Assembly: GCF_012847335.1 (NCBI RefSeq) | Contig: NZ_JABBDX010000003.1 | Coordinates: 124,001 to 188,000 of the forward strand | Direction: 5' to 3' | Length of the DNA: 64,000 nt | Source: Psychrobacter sp. MF31 | GTDB lineage: Bacteria; Pseudomonadota; Gammaproteobacteria; Pseudomonadales; Moraxellaceae | Notes under the pieces: generated by a model | What the model was told of the DNA's origin: nothing | Seen by the model: only the letters and a program-made list of their open reading frames with translations | The model's database searches: none | Part shown: positions 43,628-53,555 of the stretch, piece after piece | How the letters are laid out: each line of letters opens with the position of its first letter | How positions within the stretch are numbered: position 1 is the first letter of the stretch | Position numbers and translations under genes: made by a program

Positions 43628-44926
43628 ATGAGCAACCCTTCCCAATTTAGGCTGCCAAAAGACAGTAAAGCGTGGCAAAACGCGGTCGATGCCATTGCCG
43701 ATTTGCTTCCTGACAATACCAATTTGCGCGATTTTGAGGCGCTGCAATCCCTACCCGTGTTTGCGCTGATCGTGGTCTTGCCTGCGCCTATCCCTGATCT
43801 TGATATCCACCGCTATATTCAGTCTTGGGTCGATGATCAGCCCAACTGGCATTTAGTGACAGTGGCAGAAGATAAAGATGCCAATTATGTTCATTTTAAT
43901 ATCGATCATAATGATATCGAAGCGGTTCACGTGGCAGAAGCCGCACTTGAAGCTGGCAATTTTAGTCAATCAGACAATGATTCATTAGAAAACAGCACGC
44001 TTAAAAACAATAAAGCAAATCTTGATAAAAATCTATCAGCAAATCCTGCCAAATCTTTTGTTGCCGCGCACGTGTTTCGCTATTTGCTTGTTCCGGTTAC
44101 CAAAACGCTCATGCATCCGGCTAAAAAAACTGCCGCCGCTCACATCATTGATGATCAATTGACCAGCAGCTTACGCCAAGATTTGCGCGAACATTATCAG
44201 CAAGACCAAGCAGATCCGCTTGAGGCATTAAACGTGGTGGATTGTCATATTTTATCGATCAGCCCGATGCTGCGAACTCATAAATTGGTTTGCTTTGATA
44301 TGGATTCGACCTTAATTGAGCAAGAAGTGATCGTTGAGCTTGCCAAAAAAGCAGGCGTTGGCGATGAAGTTGCCGAAATCACCGAATCTGCCATGCGCGG
44401 CGAGATCGAGTTTGATGAGTCCTTTGCGCGCCGATTGGCATTGTTAAAAGGCGTGTCAACCTCGGTTCTTGATGACATTTGCGCAAATTTAACGTTATCT
44501 ACAGGCGCAAAAGCTACCATCAGCGCGTTTAAGGCGCTCGGCTATCATACCGTTTTGGTGTCAGGCGGCTTTACTTATTTTGCCCGCTATATTGCTGATA
44601 TCTTAGGGATTGATGAAGTTCATGCCAATCGGCTGGATATCAGCGATGGCAAGGTGACCGGTGAGGTTCAATTGCCTATTATTAATGGAGCAAAAAAAGC
44701 TGCCATTGCGGCGCAAACTGCCGCTCGATTGGGAATTGATATGTCGCAAGTGGTCTGCGTGGGCGATGGCGCAAACGATTTGCCGATGATGATGGCGGCA
44801 GATTTAGGCGTGGCGTATCGCGCCAAACCCATCGTTCAGGCGCGAGCGGATGCGGCGGTCAATGTCACCGGCGTTGAGGGCGTGCTTTATGCGCTTGGTT
44901 ATCCTGAGCTCCTTCAAGACGACTGA
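43628..44926 (+). CDS. serB: Phosphoserine phosphatase SerB
   Basis: A 432-residue protein. The C-terminal HAD phosphatase has Asp224-x-Asp226-x-Thr (CFDMDSTLI), motif II in TVLVSGGFTYFA and motif III with lysine and GDGANDLPMM. The N-terminal half carries an ACT-like domain. It removes phosphate from phosphoserine in the last step of serine synthesis. A polar insertion (about residues 112-141, Asn/Asp/Lys-rich) lies inside the ACT region. It is divergent from the AhpA/YtjB-like gene, as in enterobacteria. Confidence 0.95.
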   Translation: MSNPSQFRLPKDSKAWQNAVDAIADLLPDNTNLRDFEALQSLPVFALIVVLPAPIPDLDIHRYIQSWVDDQPNWHLVTVAEDKDANYVHFNIDHNDIEAVHVAEAALEAGNFSQSDNDSLENSTLKNNKANLDKNLSANPAKSFVAAHVFRYLLVPVTKTLMHPAKKTAAAHIIDDQLTSSLRQDLREHYQQDQADPLEALNVVDCHILSISPMLRTHKLVCFDMDSTLIEQEVIVELAKKAGVGDEVAEITESAMRGEIEFDESFARRLALLKGVSTSVLDDICANLTLSTGAKATISAFKALGYHTVLVSGGFTYFARYIADILGIDEVHANRLDISDGKVTGEVQLPIINGAKKAAIAAQTAARLGIDMSQVVCVGDGANDLPMMMAADLGVAYRAKPIVQARADAAVNVTGVEGVLYALGYPELLQDD

Positions 44927-44944
44927 GGTTATCAATATTTAAGA

Positions 44945-44996
44945 GCTAAGTTTAAAAGCTAAATCTAAACGCTAAATTTAAAAGCTAAGTTTCGGC
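44945..44996 (+). repeat. Four tandem copies of a 13-base repeat
   Basis: Four adjacent 13-base units: GCTAAGTTTAAAA, GCTAAATCTAAAC, GCTAAATTTAAAA and GCTAAGTTTCGGC. They lie in the gap between serB and the DUF368 gene. The unit length is not a multiple of three and is close to one DNA turn. Confidence 0.85.
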
Positions 44997-45059
44997 TTGG
45001 CTTTTTGCCTTTTATTTGCCAATTTTTATTTGTTCATAAGCTACAAGGAAATGGACATT

Positions 45060-46085
45060 ATGCCATCATCAAAACCTGCTGTCTCACAGCCCAAAGCCAA
45101 TAGTCAACCTCTCAATGTCAATACGGCAGCGCCTGCGGTCAATGACCCAAGCCTAAACGATGCTCAGAATCATGACAGCCCAAAACAGCTTGCCGGAGTC
45201 TTTGCTCGTGGTCTGGCAATGGGCGCCGCAGATATCGTTCCTGGTGTTTCAGGCGGAACAATTGCCCTTATCGCCGGAATTTATGAGCGGCTGATTAATG
45301 CCATCAGCAGCATTGACCCAAGCCTTTGGCGCGATTATCGCCGATCAGGTGGGATTCAAGGGCTGATGGCAGTTTGGCGGGCGATCGATGGGACGTTTTT
45401 ATTGTGCTTAGCCGCGGGGATTGCCACCAGCCTGATTACTTTTTCAGGCATCATTAAGTATTTACTCGACCATCAGCCGCTCTTCATTTGGTCATTTTTC
45501 TTTGGTCTGGTTGCAGCAACGGTAGTGTTGCTGCTCAGTGAAATTAAGCGTTGGACAGTTAGCCGCGCGGCATTATTTGCAGTGGGTCTTATCGCAGCGG
45601 TGATCATCAGCAGTATGCCTGCGCTCACCGGAACGCCAAGTCTGCCCTATTTATTTATGTCAGGCGCGCTTGCCATTTGCGCGATGATTTTACCGGGGAT
45701 ATCAGGGTCATTCATTTTACTGTTGCTTGGCGCTTATGATACCGCCCTTGCCGCGATTCATAATTTTGATTTGCCTGTGATTATCACTTTAATTGCTGGG
45801 ATGGTTTCAGGGCTTTTGCTTTTTACCAAGATGTTAAAATGTCTGCTGTCGCATTATTATCAAGGCACACTTGCGCTGCTTATCGGCTTTATTGCAGGAT
45901 CGCTGGTCAAAGTTTGGCCTTGGAAAGTGGATGCGCTGGGCGGTCTAAGTCAATCAGCAAGCAGCAATGTCATGCCGTGGCAGTATCCTACTGGCGCACA
46001 TTGGCTAACCACCTTAAGCTTAATCATCATTGGGGCGGTCTTAGTATCCTTGCTGTCATGGTGGGGTCGCAAATCTCAGCGCTAA
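45060..46085 (+). CDS. DUF368 (PopT-type) polyprenyl-phosphate transporter candidate
   Basis: The product is 341 residues from ATG 45060 (AAGGA ten bases upstream); ATG 45051 is close, and an upstream TTG at 44997 is unlikely because it overlaps the tandem repeat. After a polar 45-residue lead, the DUF368 core starts with FARGLAMGAADIVPGVSGGTIALIAGIYERLI and has about nine transmembrane segments, with the second family motif LPGISGSFILLLLGAYDTALAAI. Recent work assigns this family (PopT/UptA) to flipping of undecaprenyl phosphate across the membrane. The long hydrophilic N-terminus is unusual. Confidence 0.85.
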   Translation: MPSSKPAVSQPKANSQPLNVNTAAPAVNDPSLNDAQNHDSPKQLAGVFARGLAMGAADIVPGVSGGTIALIAGIYERLINAISSIDPSLWRDYRRSGGIQGLMAVWRAIDGTFLLCLAAGIATSLITFSGIIKYLLDHQPLFIWSFFFGLVAATVVLLLSEIKRWTVSRAALFAVGLIAAVIISSMPALTGTPSLPYLFMSGALAICAMILPGISGSFILLLLGAYDTALAAIHNFDLPVIITLIAGMVSGLLLFTKMLKCLLSHYYQGTLALLIGFIAGSLVKVWPWKVDALGGLSQSASSNVMPWQYPTGAHWLTTLSLIIIGAVLVSLLSWWGRKSQR

Positions 46086-46269
46086 AATTGCCATTTGGCT
46101 TATTTTTTTTGGTTTAATTTTTTAAAGCATTAACGCGTTTGGTTCACGCGATCGTTTAACCATTTACACGTCATCTGCTGTCGTTTAACGTCCAATCTGA
46201 CTTTAGCTTTAGCCCTAAAGCTTTCATAATAGGGCGAAAACTTTCTCATTTTTATGGGCATTTTAAACG

Positions 46270-46638
46270 ATGATGACCGTTTTGCCAGTGCTGGATGACA
46301 CCTTATTAAGTACTCAGGCGATCTTTGGGCTAGGGATTGCTGTAGGGCTGCTGACAGCGCTGGCGATCAGTGCCAAGCGCTGGCTTTTGGGCTATCTTAT
46401 TGGCGGGCTGATATATTGGGGGGTGATTGACGGGCTTCATCACTGGCTCACCCAGCAGTTTTTGGTCAGCGATTGGCACGGCTTTGTAATTGCCTTTGCG
46501 TTAAGTTTACTGCCGCTATTTTTTTGGGTCAGCTACCGCGTCCTTCGATATGATGTGTTAAATTGCCAAAAGCAAAAACCTGCCCTCACAGAACATTCAC
46601 CCGTTTACGATTCAGGATTTCAGCCAAGATTTCGCTGA
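46270..46638 (+). CDS. Small inner-membrane protein, 122 residues, unknown
   Basis: A 122-residue protein with three hydrophobic segments (IFGLGIAVGLLTALAIS, LLGYLIGGLIYWGVI, GFVIAFALSLLPLFFWVSY) and a polar C-terminal tail ending in SGFQPRFR. I do not recognise the family. No strong ribosome-binding site is visible before its tandem ATGATG. It lies between the DUF368 and SCP2-domain genes. Confidence 0.6.
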   Translation: MMTVLPVLDDTLLSTQAIFGLGIAVGLLTALAISAKRWLLGYLIGGLIYWGVIDGLHHWLTQQFLVSDWHGFVIAFALSLLPLFFWVSYRVLRYDVLNCQKQKPALTEHSPVYDSGFQPRFR

Positions 46639-46793
46639 CATTTATTTTTTTCTTAAAACCGATTGTTACACGATAACCGCGCCTTTCTTGCAAATTGATA
46701 ACGATAGTTTGGAATGAATTGGTTATAATCACCAAGGTATTTGTAAATATTAAGCTTTCTTAAGCAAATTTTATCTTATTTTGGAGTAAAGTT

Positions 46794-47300
46794 ATGGTGA
46801 CTATTCCGGTTTTGGATGTCAAATCTGACCCATTAGACGTACTGTTGGCAGTCATTGGCTACCGATTGTCAATGCTGGCAGGAAGCGACAATACGGATGT
46901 TCAAGCGTTATTAACTGATAAAAAAGTCACGATCGAATTTATCAGTGAAGAGTCAGGCGTGGCTCGCAGCTACAGCTTTGATAATGGCAAATTTAGCCAG
47001 CAATCCGGCGAGACTGAAAATGCGGATTTAACGGTTAAATTTAAAGACTCCATGACGGGCGTGAAGCTATTAACCCAAGGCAGCTTGCCTGCGTTTATGA
47101 CGGCAGTTCAAGATAAAAAGCTGAGCATTGATGGCGATTACAGCCAATTGATGTGGTTTAATAAGCTTGCCAAACATATCGTTCCGCCAATCCCTGAAGA
47201 AGTTAAACCGTATCTTGATCGCGCCAAGCCTTATGCCTATAAAGCGCAAAAGTTTGCCGAGCATTGGATTGGGGTTGCCAAACACAAGCTTGGGAAATAA
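46794..47300 (+). CDS. SCP2-domain protein (UbiJ/UbiT-like sterol-carrier fold)
   Basis: A 168-residue protein with an SCP2 fold. The segments VTIEFISEESGVARSYSFDNGKFSQQS and ADLTVKFKDSMTGVKLLTQGSLPAFMTAVQDKKLSIDGDYSQLMWFNKLAKHI are typical of SCP2 domains (beta-strand, then substrate-binding groove). Such proteins bind lipids or quinone precursors; UbiJ and UbiT are the best known gammaproteobacterial members, but this protein does not clearly match either. GGAGT lies eight bases before the ATG. Confidence 0.8.
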   Translation: MVTIPVLDVKSDPLDVLLAVIGYRLSMLAGSDNTDVQALLTDKKVTIEFISEESGVARSYSFDNGKFSQQSGETENADLTVKFKDSMTGVKLLTQGSLPAFMTAVQDKKLSIDGDYSQLMWFNKLAKHIVPPIPEEVKPYLDRAKPYAYKAQKFAEHWIGVAKHKLGK

Positions 47301-47353
47301 GTTTTCAGCACCAAGCCCATGAATTTTAAGTCTGCTATTTTAAAGAAGGTTGC

Positions 47354-47375
47354 GGTATACTAAAGTTACTGCACC
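47354..47375 (+). promoter_or_regulatory. Putative promoter element before bioB
   Basis: GGTATACTAAAGTTACTGCACC contains TATACT, a near-consensus -10 hexamer. A related stretch occurs at 33611-33633. No classical -35 box is obvious. The distance to the bioB ATG is about 105 bases, leaving a sizeable leader. No BirA operator was recognised. Confidence 0.35.
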
Positions 47376-47479
47376 TTTTTTTTGTGATTTTATTATCAAA
47401 AGTTGAAATCATCTAAACATCATCCGCGTGAACCCCTTTTCTATCCTGAATTTAGCATCATTATAAAAGGACTTATTTT

Positions 47480-48583
47480 ATGGCGATCCTGCAACATATT
47501 TTGGAGCCAAGCTTATCCTCGAATTCTTCATCAGCGCCCACTTTTGCAAATGCCCCGATCAAAAGCCGCGAGGCGGTTGCGCAATTGTTTGAATTGCCCT
47601 TGATGGACTTGTTACTGCAAGCGCAAAGTGTTCACCGTAAGCATTTTAACGCCAATGAAGTTCAAATCAGCACCCTTTTATCGATCAAAACCGGTAATTG
47701 CCCTGAAGATTGCGGTTACTGCTCGCAGTCCGGTCACCACCGTGAAAAAACCAAGCTTGAAGCCGAAAAGCGCTTGGCGGTTGATAAAGTGATTGCTGCC
47801 GCAAAACGCGCCAAAGCCAGCGGCTCATCGCGATTTTGTATGGGCGCAGCTTGGAAGCACCCAAGCGCTAAAGACATGCCTTATGTGGTTGAATTAATTC
47901 AAGAAGTCAAAGCTTTAGGGCTTGAAACGTGCATGACCCTTGGTATGCTCAATGCCGATCAAGCAAGCCAATTGGCGGATGCAGGGCTTGATTATTACAA
48001 TCATAATTTGGACACCTCGCGCCGTTATTATGATGAAGTGGTCAGCACCCGAAGCTACGATGACAGATTAGATACGATTGCTCAAGTTCGCGCGTCTGGA
48101 ATCAACGTTTGTAGCGGCAATATCGTTGGTATGGGCGAAAGCCGTGATGATAGAATTGATTGGGTGATGGAGCTGCTCGCCATGCCCAAGCCGCCAGAAT
48201 CCATTCCGGTCAATTTACTGGTGCCGATTCAAGGAACACCGCTTGGCGATAAGGTGATTGCCGAGGGTCAATTATCCGTGCTTGAATGGATCCGAACCAT
48301 TGCCGTGACTCGAATTTGCTGCCCAACCAGTTACGTTCGCTTGTCAGCAGGTCGCGAAAGTCTGTCGGACGCTGAGCAAGCGCTTGCCTTTATGGCGGGA
48401 GCCAATTCCTTTTTTTATGGGGATAAATTACTGACGACTGGAAACGCAAGCCAATCAAATGATCAGCGCTTGATGCGCGAGCTTGGACTTCAGGCGCAAA
48501 TTGCAGAGCCGCGAGCGCCAAGAGTTTTGCCAGTGGTAGATGCGATGAGCGGTCATGAATCTGCCTTGGTACTTGCCGATTGA
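47480..48583 (+). CDS. bioB: Biotin synthase BioB
   Basis: A 367-residue radical SAM enzyme. The 4Fe-4S cluster cysteines are Cys74, Cys78 and Cys81 in [17 protein letters not shown]. Other family signatures are [37 protein letters not shown] and the C-terminal [14 protein letters not shown]. It converts dethiobiotin to biotin. AAGGA lies about ten bases before the ATG. No other bio genes are adjacent, so biotin synthesis genes are dispersed in this genome. Confidence 0.97.
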   Translation: MAILQHILEPSLSSNSSSAPTFANAPIKSREAVAQLFELPLMDLLLQAQSVHRKHFNANEVQISTLLSIKTGNCPEDCGYCSQSGHHREKTKLEAEKRLAVDKVIAAAKRAKASGSSRFCMGAAWKHPSAKDMPYVVELIQEVKALGLETCMTLGMLNADQASQLADAGLDYYNHNLDTSRRYYDEVVSTRSYDDRLDTIAQVRASGINVCSGNIVGMGESRDDRIDWVMELLAMPKPPESIPVNLLVPIQGTPLGDKVIAEGQLSVLEWIRTIAVTRICCPTSYVRLSAGRESLSDAEQALAFMAGANSFFYGDKLLTTGNASQSNDQRLMRELGLQAQIAEPRAPRVLPVVDAMSGHESALVLAD

Positions 48584-48639
48584 TAATTAATGATTTGATT
48601 GCCTAATTAATAAGCCCTCCTAACTCAGCCGAGAGTCTC

Positions 48640-49074
48640 ATGCCCGAGTATTTTAACTGGATCAAAGCATTTCATATCATCTCAATGGTATGCTGGTTTG
48701 CGGCGATTTTTTATTTGCCGCGATTGTTTGTTTATCATGCGATGAGCGAGGATAAGATCAGCCAAGATCGCTTTGCCATTATGGAGCGTAAGCTTTATCG
48801 CGGGATTATGACCCCTGCAATGATTGCAACTTGGGCATTTGGGCTTTGGATGGTATTGCTTGGTTGGGATGTTTATAAGTCGCAAGGCTGGCTTCATGTC
48901 AAGCTTGTCCTTGTGATTTTACTGTCGGCTTATCACGGCGCTTGCGGATTTTATCGTAAAAAACTGATGGATAATCCGCAGTATAAGTCACACGTATTTT
49001 GGCGCTGGTTTAATGAAATTCCAGTATTTGCGCTCGTTATTATTGTGATTTTGGTGGTGGTAAAGCCCTTTTAA
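48640..49074 (+). CDS. hemJ: Protoporphyrinogen oxidase HemJ
   Basis: A 144-residue membrane protein with four transmembrane segments. HemJ motifs are WIKAFHIISMVCWFAAIFYLPRLFVYH, with the conserved His, and FRWFNEIPV-type RWFNEIPVF near the C-terminus. It carries out the penultimate step of heme synthesis. It is 56 bases downstream of bioB on the same strand. Confidence 0.93.
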   Translation: MPEYFNWIKAFHIISMVCWFAAIFYLPRLFVYHAMSEDKISQDRFAIMERKLYRGIMTPAMIATWAFGLWMVLLGWDVYKSQGWLHVKLVLVILLSAYHGACGFYRKKLMDNPQYKSHVFWRWFNEIPVFALVIIVILVVVKPF

Positions 49075-49084
49075 TATTTTAAAG

Positions 49085-50101
49085 TTAAATCACCGGTCGC
49101 ATAATGTGATAAACGTGACTTAAGTCGTAAACCTTGTATCGCGCAGGCTCGTGACGGCTCTCTCCGGCATAGCTTAATATAAGCGCTTGCTTGTTGGCTT
49201 CATCTACCCAACCGACAAATAAGCCGCTGTGTTCAATGTCGTTATAGCCATGATTGATATAATACAGCCAATCGCCGACCTGAATCTCTTGCGGGTTGGC
49301 ATAAGGTCCCTCTTTATAAGCGCCTTTTAAAATGGTGTTTTTGGTCACCCCTGCCCGATTAAATACGGCGTTTAAATAATCCCAGCAGCCGCCTTTAATG
49401 ATGGTTCGTTCATTCAGTGCCATTGCCCGTGCGGTTGCAAGTACCTCACGCGCCGCCCGACTGCTTTGTGATTCAGCTTGTGATAATAGCGGCAAATAAC
49501 TGCTATCGACATTGTCATAGTTTCCTGCAATACCGCTGCCCCGTAAAAATGCGGGCAATACAGCAGGCACTTTTGGCGCGGTAACGATGGTCGGATAAGT
49601 TGCAGCTTTTGGCGAAGCACTGGCAGTTTTGGCAGATTGAATGAGGGTTAAGCGTTTGGGTTGAGCGCTACTTATATTTGAGTTATAAGCTGATTTATTT
49701 TGGGCAGAGGAGCTTAGAGCTTGATAACTTTGATTTGAGTAGCTTTGATTTGAGTCGCTTTGAGCAGCATAGCTTGGCTGACTGGGAGAGCTACTATAGC
49801 TTGCAGAGTTTTGATACGCCGGATAAGAAGAATAACTTTGTGAATTGGCAGTGCTATTTGAACTTGCGCCATAAGAAATGGTAGGCTGAGTGTTGGTACG
49901 CCTGATAGACGATTGGGTACTGATTCGCGCAGGCGGCACTTTGATTTCCTCGCGTACCTCCGATTTTTGCGCAATCAATTGGCTTAAGCTGTCCATCGTC
50001 ACATTTGCAGAAGCGGCACTTATGCTTGCCACCATCCCAAAACCAATCGCGCTACCAACAACAAAACGCTTATTGCAAAATATCACTGAACCACAAGACA
50101 T
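49085..50101 (-). CDS. Secreted NlpC/P60-like protein with Ser/Gln/Tyr-rich linker
   Basis: The product is 338 residues from ATG 50101 (GAGG six bases upstream), or 342 from 50113. It has an N-terminal signal peptide, then a 150-residue Ser/Tyr/Gln/Asn-rich region with short repeats (SNQSY twice in a row, and related SYSS units). The C-terminal domain has a likely catalytic Cys243 (GGCWDYLNAVFNRAG), the family spacer IQVGDWLYYINHG and His295 (IEHSGLFVGW); numbering is from 50113. This Cys-GDWxx-His order is that of NlpC/P60-type cysteine peptidases acting on peptidoglycan, but the lead motif DCSG is changed. Its linker suggests a cell-surface placement. Confidence 0.65.
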   Translation of the reverse strand: MSCGSVIFCNKRFVVGSAIGFGMVASISAASANVTMDSLSQLIAQKSEVREEIKVPPARISTQSSIRRTNTQPTISYGASSNSTANSQSYSSYPAYQNSASYSSSPSQPSYAAQSDSNQSYSNQSYQALSSSAQNKSAYNSNISSAQPKRLTLIQSAKTASASPKAATYPTIVTAPKVPAVLPAFLRGSGIAGNYDNVDSSYLPLLSQAESQSSRAAREVLATARAMALNERTIIKGGCWDYLNAVFNRAGVTKNTILKGAYKEGPYANPQEIQVGDWLYYINHGYNDIEHSGLFVGWVDEANKQALILSYAGESRHEPARYKVYDLSHVYHIMRPVI

Positions 50102-50243
50102 CGCAAACCTCATCTCACAGCCATCACTTACTGATAAAACCTTTTATCAGCGCCAAAATCAGTTATAAACCATTTTGCTCAGTTTCTGCAAGTAATATTG
50201 CTGACTGTTGCAAATAAAAGGCGCCAAAATTGCGACAAAAGGT

Positions 50244-50744
50244 TTAATTATCGGATTGCAACTTGATGTTGGCGTGACGCTTTTGCAACGCTTGACCTTG
50301 AAGGATGGCTTTGGCAGCCGCGGCTTCTTGTTCACTATCAAAGCCGCTGATTTGATATTTAGGCAGTTGCGCTGCATCCGTAATGCTCAGCTGGTTGCCA
50401 ATTTGGCTGACCTTATCATCATTACTTAACGCGATGTGATCGCGGCGACCGTGACAGTCGTGAACCAGCTCACCGGATCTTACCCAAAGGATACCGCCTT
50501 GAATGAGACTGCTTTGGGCTTTTTTTTGTTGTTGGCGTTTTAAATTAAACACAAAGCTTGCAACCACCAACAACGCTAAAGCCGCAATCGAGTGCCGAAC
50601 TGGAAATAAACTCATCGCAACCGCAACGGCAACCGCAGCGATAAGCAGTACCGCGCCAAACCAAAATAGCCCGTTATCGCTCTTTTTTGGAGCGTCCGTT
50701 AAGGTAATTTTTGCACCGTTTTCGGTCAGCTTGAGCATAATCAA
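50244..50744 (-). CDS. Hypothetical membrane protein, 166 residues
   Basis: A 166-residue protein with two adjacent hydrophobic segments (about residues 26-64: LFWFGAVLLIAAVAVAVAM and SIAALALLVVASFVFNL) and a cytoplasmic C-terminal domain. The start could be TTG 50744, which has AAAGG at six bases, or ATG 50738. No family is recognised. It lies between the NlpC/P60-like gene and rph on the minus strand. Confidence 0.6.
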   Translation of the reverse strand: MIMLKLTENGAKITLTDAPKKSDNGLFWFGAVLLIAAVAVAVAMSLFPVRHSIAALALLVVASFVFNLKRQQQKKAQSSLIQGGILWVRSGELVHDCHGRRDHIALSNDDKVSQIGNQLSITDAAQLPKYQISGFDSEQEAAAAKAILQGQALQKRHANIKLQSDN

Positions 50745-50799
50745 TTGCGCCTTTCGCTTTTATTAAAGCAGCGATTAAAAAAGCCGTTAATCAAAAAGG

Positions 50800-51516
50800 C
50801 TACCAACCAAGCGCTTCTTTTTGTAAGGCGATCAAGTCTTTAATGCCGCCTTCTGCCAAATCGAGCATGGCATTGGCTTCCGTTCGTGAAAAGGGCTTTT
50901 CTTCCGCCGTACCTTGGATTTCGATGAAAGCGCCGGATTGGGTCATGACCACGTTTAAATCAGTGTCGCAGCTGGCATCTTCTTCATAGCACAAATCAAG
51001 GTAGGCATCCCCGCCTTTAATGCCGACCGAAACGGCAGCAACTAAACCGATCAACGGATCATTTTTTAGCTTTTTGGTTTTTTGTAAAGCTTCGAGCGCA
51101 TCAATGAGCGCAATCGCCGCACCCGTCACGCTTGCGGTTCGCGTGCCGCCATCGGCTTGCAACACGTCGCAATCGATATAAATGGTATTTTCGCCAAGCT
51201 TATCCAAATCGACCATCGCGCGCAGGCTGCGACCAATCAAGCGCTGAATTTCTTGGGTGCGACCTGACTGTTTACCGCGAGCGGCTTCACGCTGATTTCG
51301 GGTGTTGGTGGCGCGCGGAAGCATGCCATATTCTGCGGTTACCCAACCTTTACCCCTGCCTTTAAGCCAACGCGGAACGCCTGACTCAATACTTGCCGTA
51401 CAAAGCACTTTGGTGTCGCCAAAGCTGACCAGCACTGAGCCTTCTGCGTGCTTGGTGTAGTGACGCTCAAAGCGGACGTGACGAAGCTCATTTAACTGCC
51501 GGTTATCAATTCGCAT
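50800..51516 (-). CDS. rph: Ribonuclease PH
   Basis: A 238-residue enzyme of normal length. RNase PH signatures are [45 protein letters not shown] and [22 protein letters not shown]. It trims the 3' ends of tRNA precursors using phosphate. It stands alone on the minus strand with its usual N-terminus [12 protein letters not shown]. Confidence 0.96.
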   Translation of the reverse strand: MRIDNRQLNELRHVRFERHYTKHAEGSVLVSFGDTKVLCTASIESGVPRWLKGRGKGWVTAEYGMLPRATNTRNQREAARGKQSGRTQEIQRLIGRSLRAMVDLDKLGENTIYIDCDVLQADGGTRTASVTGAAIALIDALEALQKTKKLKNDPLIGLVAAVSVGIKGGDAYLDLCYEEDASCDTDLNVVMTQSGAFIEIQGTAEEKPFSRTEANAMLDLAEGGIKDLIALQKEALGW

Positions 51517-51612
51517 AAATCATTCCAAAATGGTCAGTGAAAATAAAAGTTGCCGCTATCCTAACGCCCATTTTTAGAAATATCAACTTTTAAGCCGTCC
51601 TCGATCTGCTTC

Positions 51613-53379
51613 TTATTCTAGGCCTTCCATTTTACGAAGCTCTTTTCGAAGGATTTTACCAACGTTTGATTTTGGCAATTCATCAACAAACTGAACATGG
51701 CGCGGTCGTTTATAACCGGTCAGTTGCTTTTTACCAAACTCAAGCAATTCTTCTTCGGTCACATCGCCTTTTTTCACCACAAAAATCTTGGGGTCTTCGC
51801 CGCGCTTGTCATTTGGAATACCGATTGCGCCGACCTCTTTGACCGCCGGATGCTCGCTCATTGCTTCTTCAATTTCGTTGGGATAAACGTTAAATCCGGA
51901 CACCAAAATCATGTCTTTTTTGCGATCCACAATTTTAATAAAGCCTTTTTCATCCATGATGCCGATGTCACCTGTTTTTAGATAGCCGGACTTGGTAAAG
52001 GTTTTTTCGGTTTCATCAGGGCGATTTTGGTAGGCAATCATGACTTGCGGACCTTTGACACAAATCTCACCGCGCTCGCCAATGGGCAACTCTGTTTCAT
52101 CGTCATCAATCAAAATGATATCGGTGCTTGATGCCGGAATGCCGATCTTTCCGGTAAATTCAGCGATGGTCATGGGGTTAAAGGCAACTACTGGCGAGGT
52201 TTCTGACAAGCCATAACCTTCAACAATCGGCAGCCCTGTGATTTGGTGCCACTGTTTGGCAACACTTGGCAGTACTGACATGCCGCCGCCAATTGCTGCT
52301 TTTAAATTAGAAAAATCAAGCTCGGCAAAATTTTTATTGCCAACCAAAGCATTAAATAAAGTATTCACCGCTGGAATAAACGCAGGCTTATATTTGCCCA
52401 TTTGTTTGATCAAACCGTCCAAATCGCGTGGATTGGGAATGAGCAGTCCCGCGTAGCCTTCATACATGTTGTACATGCCGCAAACCATGAATGAGAACAC
52501 ATGATACAGCGGTAGCGCCGTCAAAATGACATCATCGGCATTGGGATCATCTTCAAAGGCGCTTTCCATCAGCGCGCGGATTTGCAGCATATTGGCGACC
52601 AAATTGCCGTGACTGAGCATCGCGCCTTTGGCAACGCCCGTTGTGCCGCCGGTATATTGCAATAAGGCAACATCGCTTAAACTTAAATCAGGGCGCTTAT
52701 ATTTGCTGGCGGATACGGCGTTTAGCACTTGTTTGAAGCTTTGGCTGTCAGGCAAGCTATAACTTGGAATCATTTTTTTGATATGGCGGGCAACCATATT
52801 GATCAAAAAACCTTTGGCGGTACCGAACATATCGCCAAGTTTGCAGACGATCACCTGCTCAACCGCGCCTTTATTTTTGGCGTCTTGGTAGGTTTTGGCA
52901 AAGTTTTCTACGATGAATAACACTTTAGCGCCTGAGTCTTCAAGCTGGTGCGACAGCTCGCGGCTGGTATAAAGTGGATTGACATTAACCAGCGTCATTC
53001 CTGCGCGAATCACGCCAATCGCGATAATCGGATATTGCAATAAATTGGGCATCATTACCGCAACTTTATCGCCTTTATCAAGTCCTAAAGATTGCAAATA
53101 GCTGGCAATTTGGCGGCTGAACAAATCAAGCTGCTTGTAGCTTAGGCTTTCATCCATACAAATATAAGCCGGCTTTTGACCATAACGGCGAAAATTGCGC
53201 TCAAACACTTCAAGTAGCGAGGTATTGTCATCAGGCATATCGATGGTCGGCGCAATGTTATAGCGCTCATAAGCCTCAAGCCACGGGCGATTGCTTGGGA
53301 TGTCCGGCATGGTTGGAAACGCAGTTGCTTCAGCTTGGAGCGATTTGTTGGTATGTTGGTTTGAAGTAGGCTGAGTCAT
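51613..53379 (-). CDS. fadD: Long-chain-fatty-acid-CoA ligase FadD (copy 1)
   Basis: A 588-residue adenylate-forming enzyme. The AMP-binding motif is LLQYTGGTTGVAKGAMLSHGNL, followed by GYGLSETSPVV and the motif-8 region YLKTGDIGIMDEKGFIKIVDRKKDMILVSGFNVYP. The C-terminal GKILRKELR holds the catalytic Lys. It activates fatty acids with CoA and ATP at the inner membrane. The next gene upstream is a close paralogue. The unique N-terminal 25 residues are Thr/Gln-rich. Confidence 0.93.
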   Translation of the reverse strand: MTQPTSNQHTNKSLQAEATAFPTMPDIPSNRPWLEAYERYNIAPTIDMPDDNTSLLEVFERNFRRYGQKPAYICMDESLSYKQLDLFSRQIASYLQSLGLDKGDKVAVMMPNLLQYPIIAIGVIRAGMTLVNVNPLYTSRELSHQLEDSGAKVLFIVENFAKTYQDAKNKGAVEQVIVCKLGDMFGTAKGFLINMVARHIKKMIPSYSLPDSQSFKQVLNAVSASKYKRPDLSLSDVALLQYTGGTTGVAKGAMLSHGNLVANMLQIRALMESAFEDDPNADDVILTALPLYHVFSFMVCGMYNMYEGYAGLLIPNPRDLDGLIKQMGKYKPAFIPAVNTLFNALVGNKNFAELDFSNLKAAIGGGMSVLPSVAKQWHQITGLPIVEGYGLSETSPVVAFNPMTIAEFTGKIGIPASSTDIILIDDDETELPIGERGEICVKGPQVMIAYQNRPDETEKTFTKSGYLKTGDIGIMDEKGFIKIVDRKKDMILVSGFNVYPNEIEEAMSEHPAVKEVGAIGIPNDKRGEDPKIFVVKKGDVTEEELLEFGKKQLTGYKRPRHVQFVDELPKSNVGKILRKELRKMEGLE

Positions 53380-53555
53380 AGCAGGTTTCCAAAGGTGTTA
53401 ATAAAAAATTCAAAAATAAAAAGTGATGCTAAAAACAATAGCATAGTCGAAAAAAAAGCAAAGTTCAGCCCCGCCTTGTGATGATTTGTGAACTTGTTAG
53501 GGCTCGTTTTATCAAAATTCCAAGGCGGCGCGATAACTGAGTTTTGGATTATTGG

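Noticed and set aside
49725-49770. 15-base DNA repeat in the NlpC/P60-like gene
   Set aside because: It is the coding form of the repeated SNQSY peptide and is listed with that gene rather than as a separate non-coding repeat.
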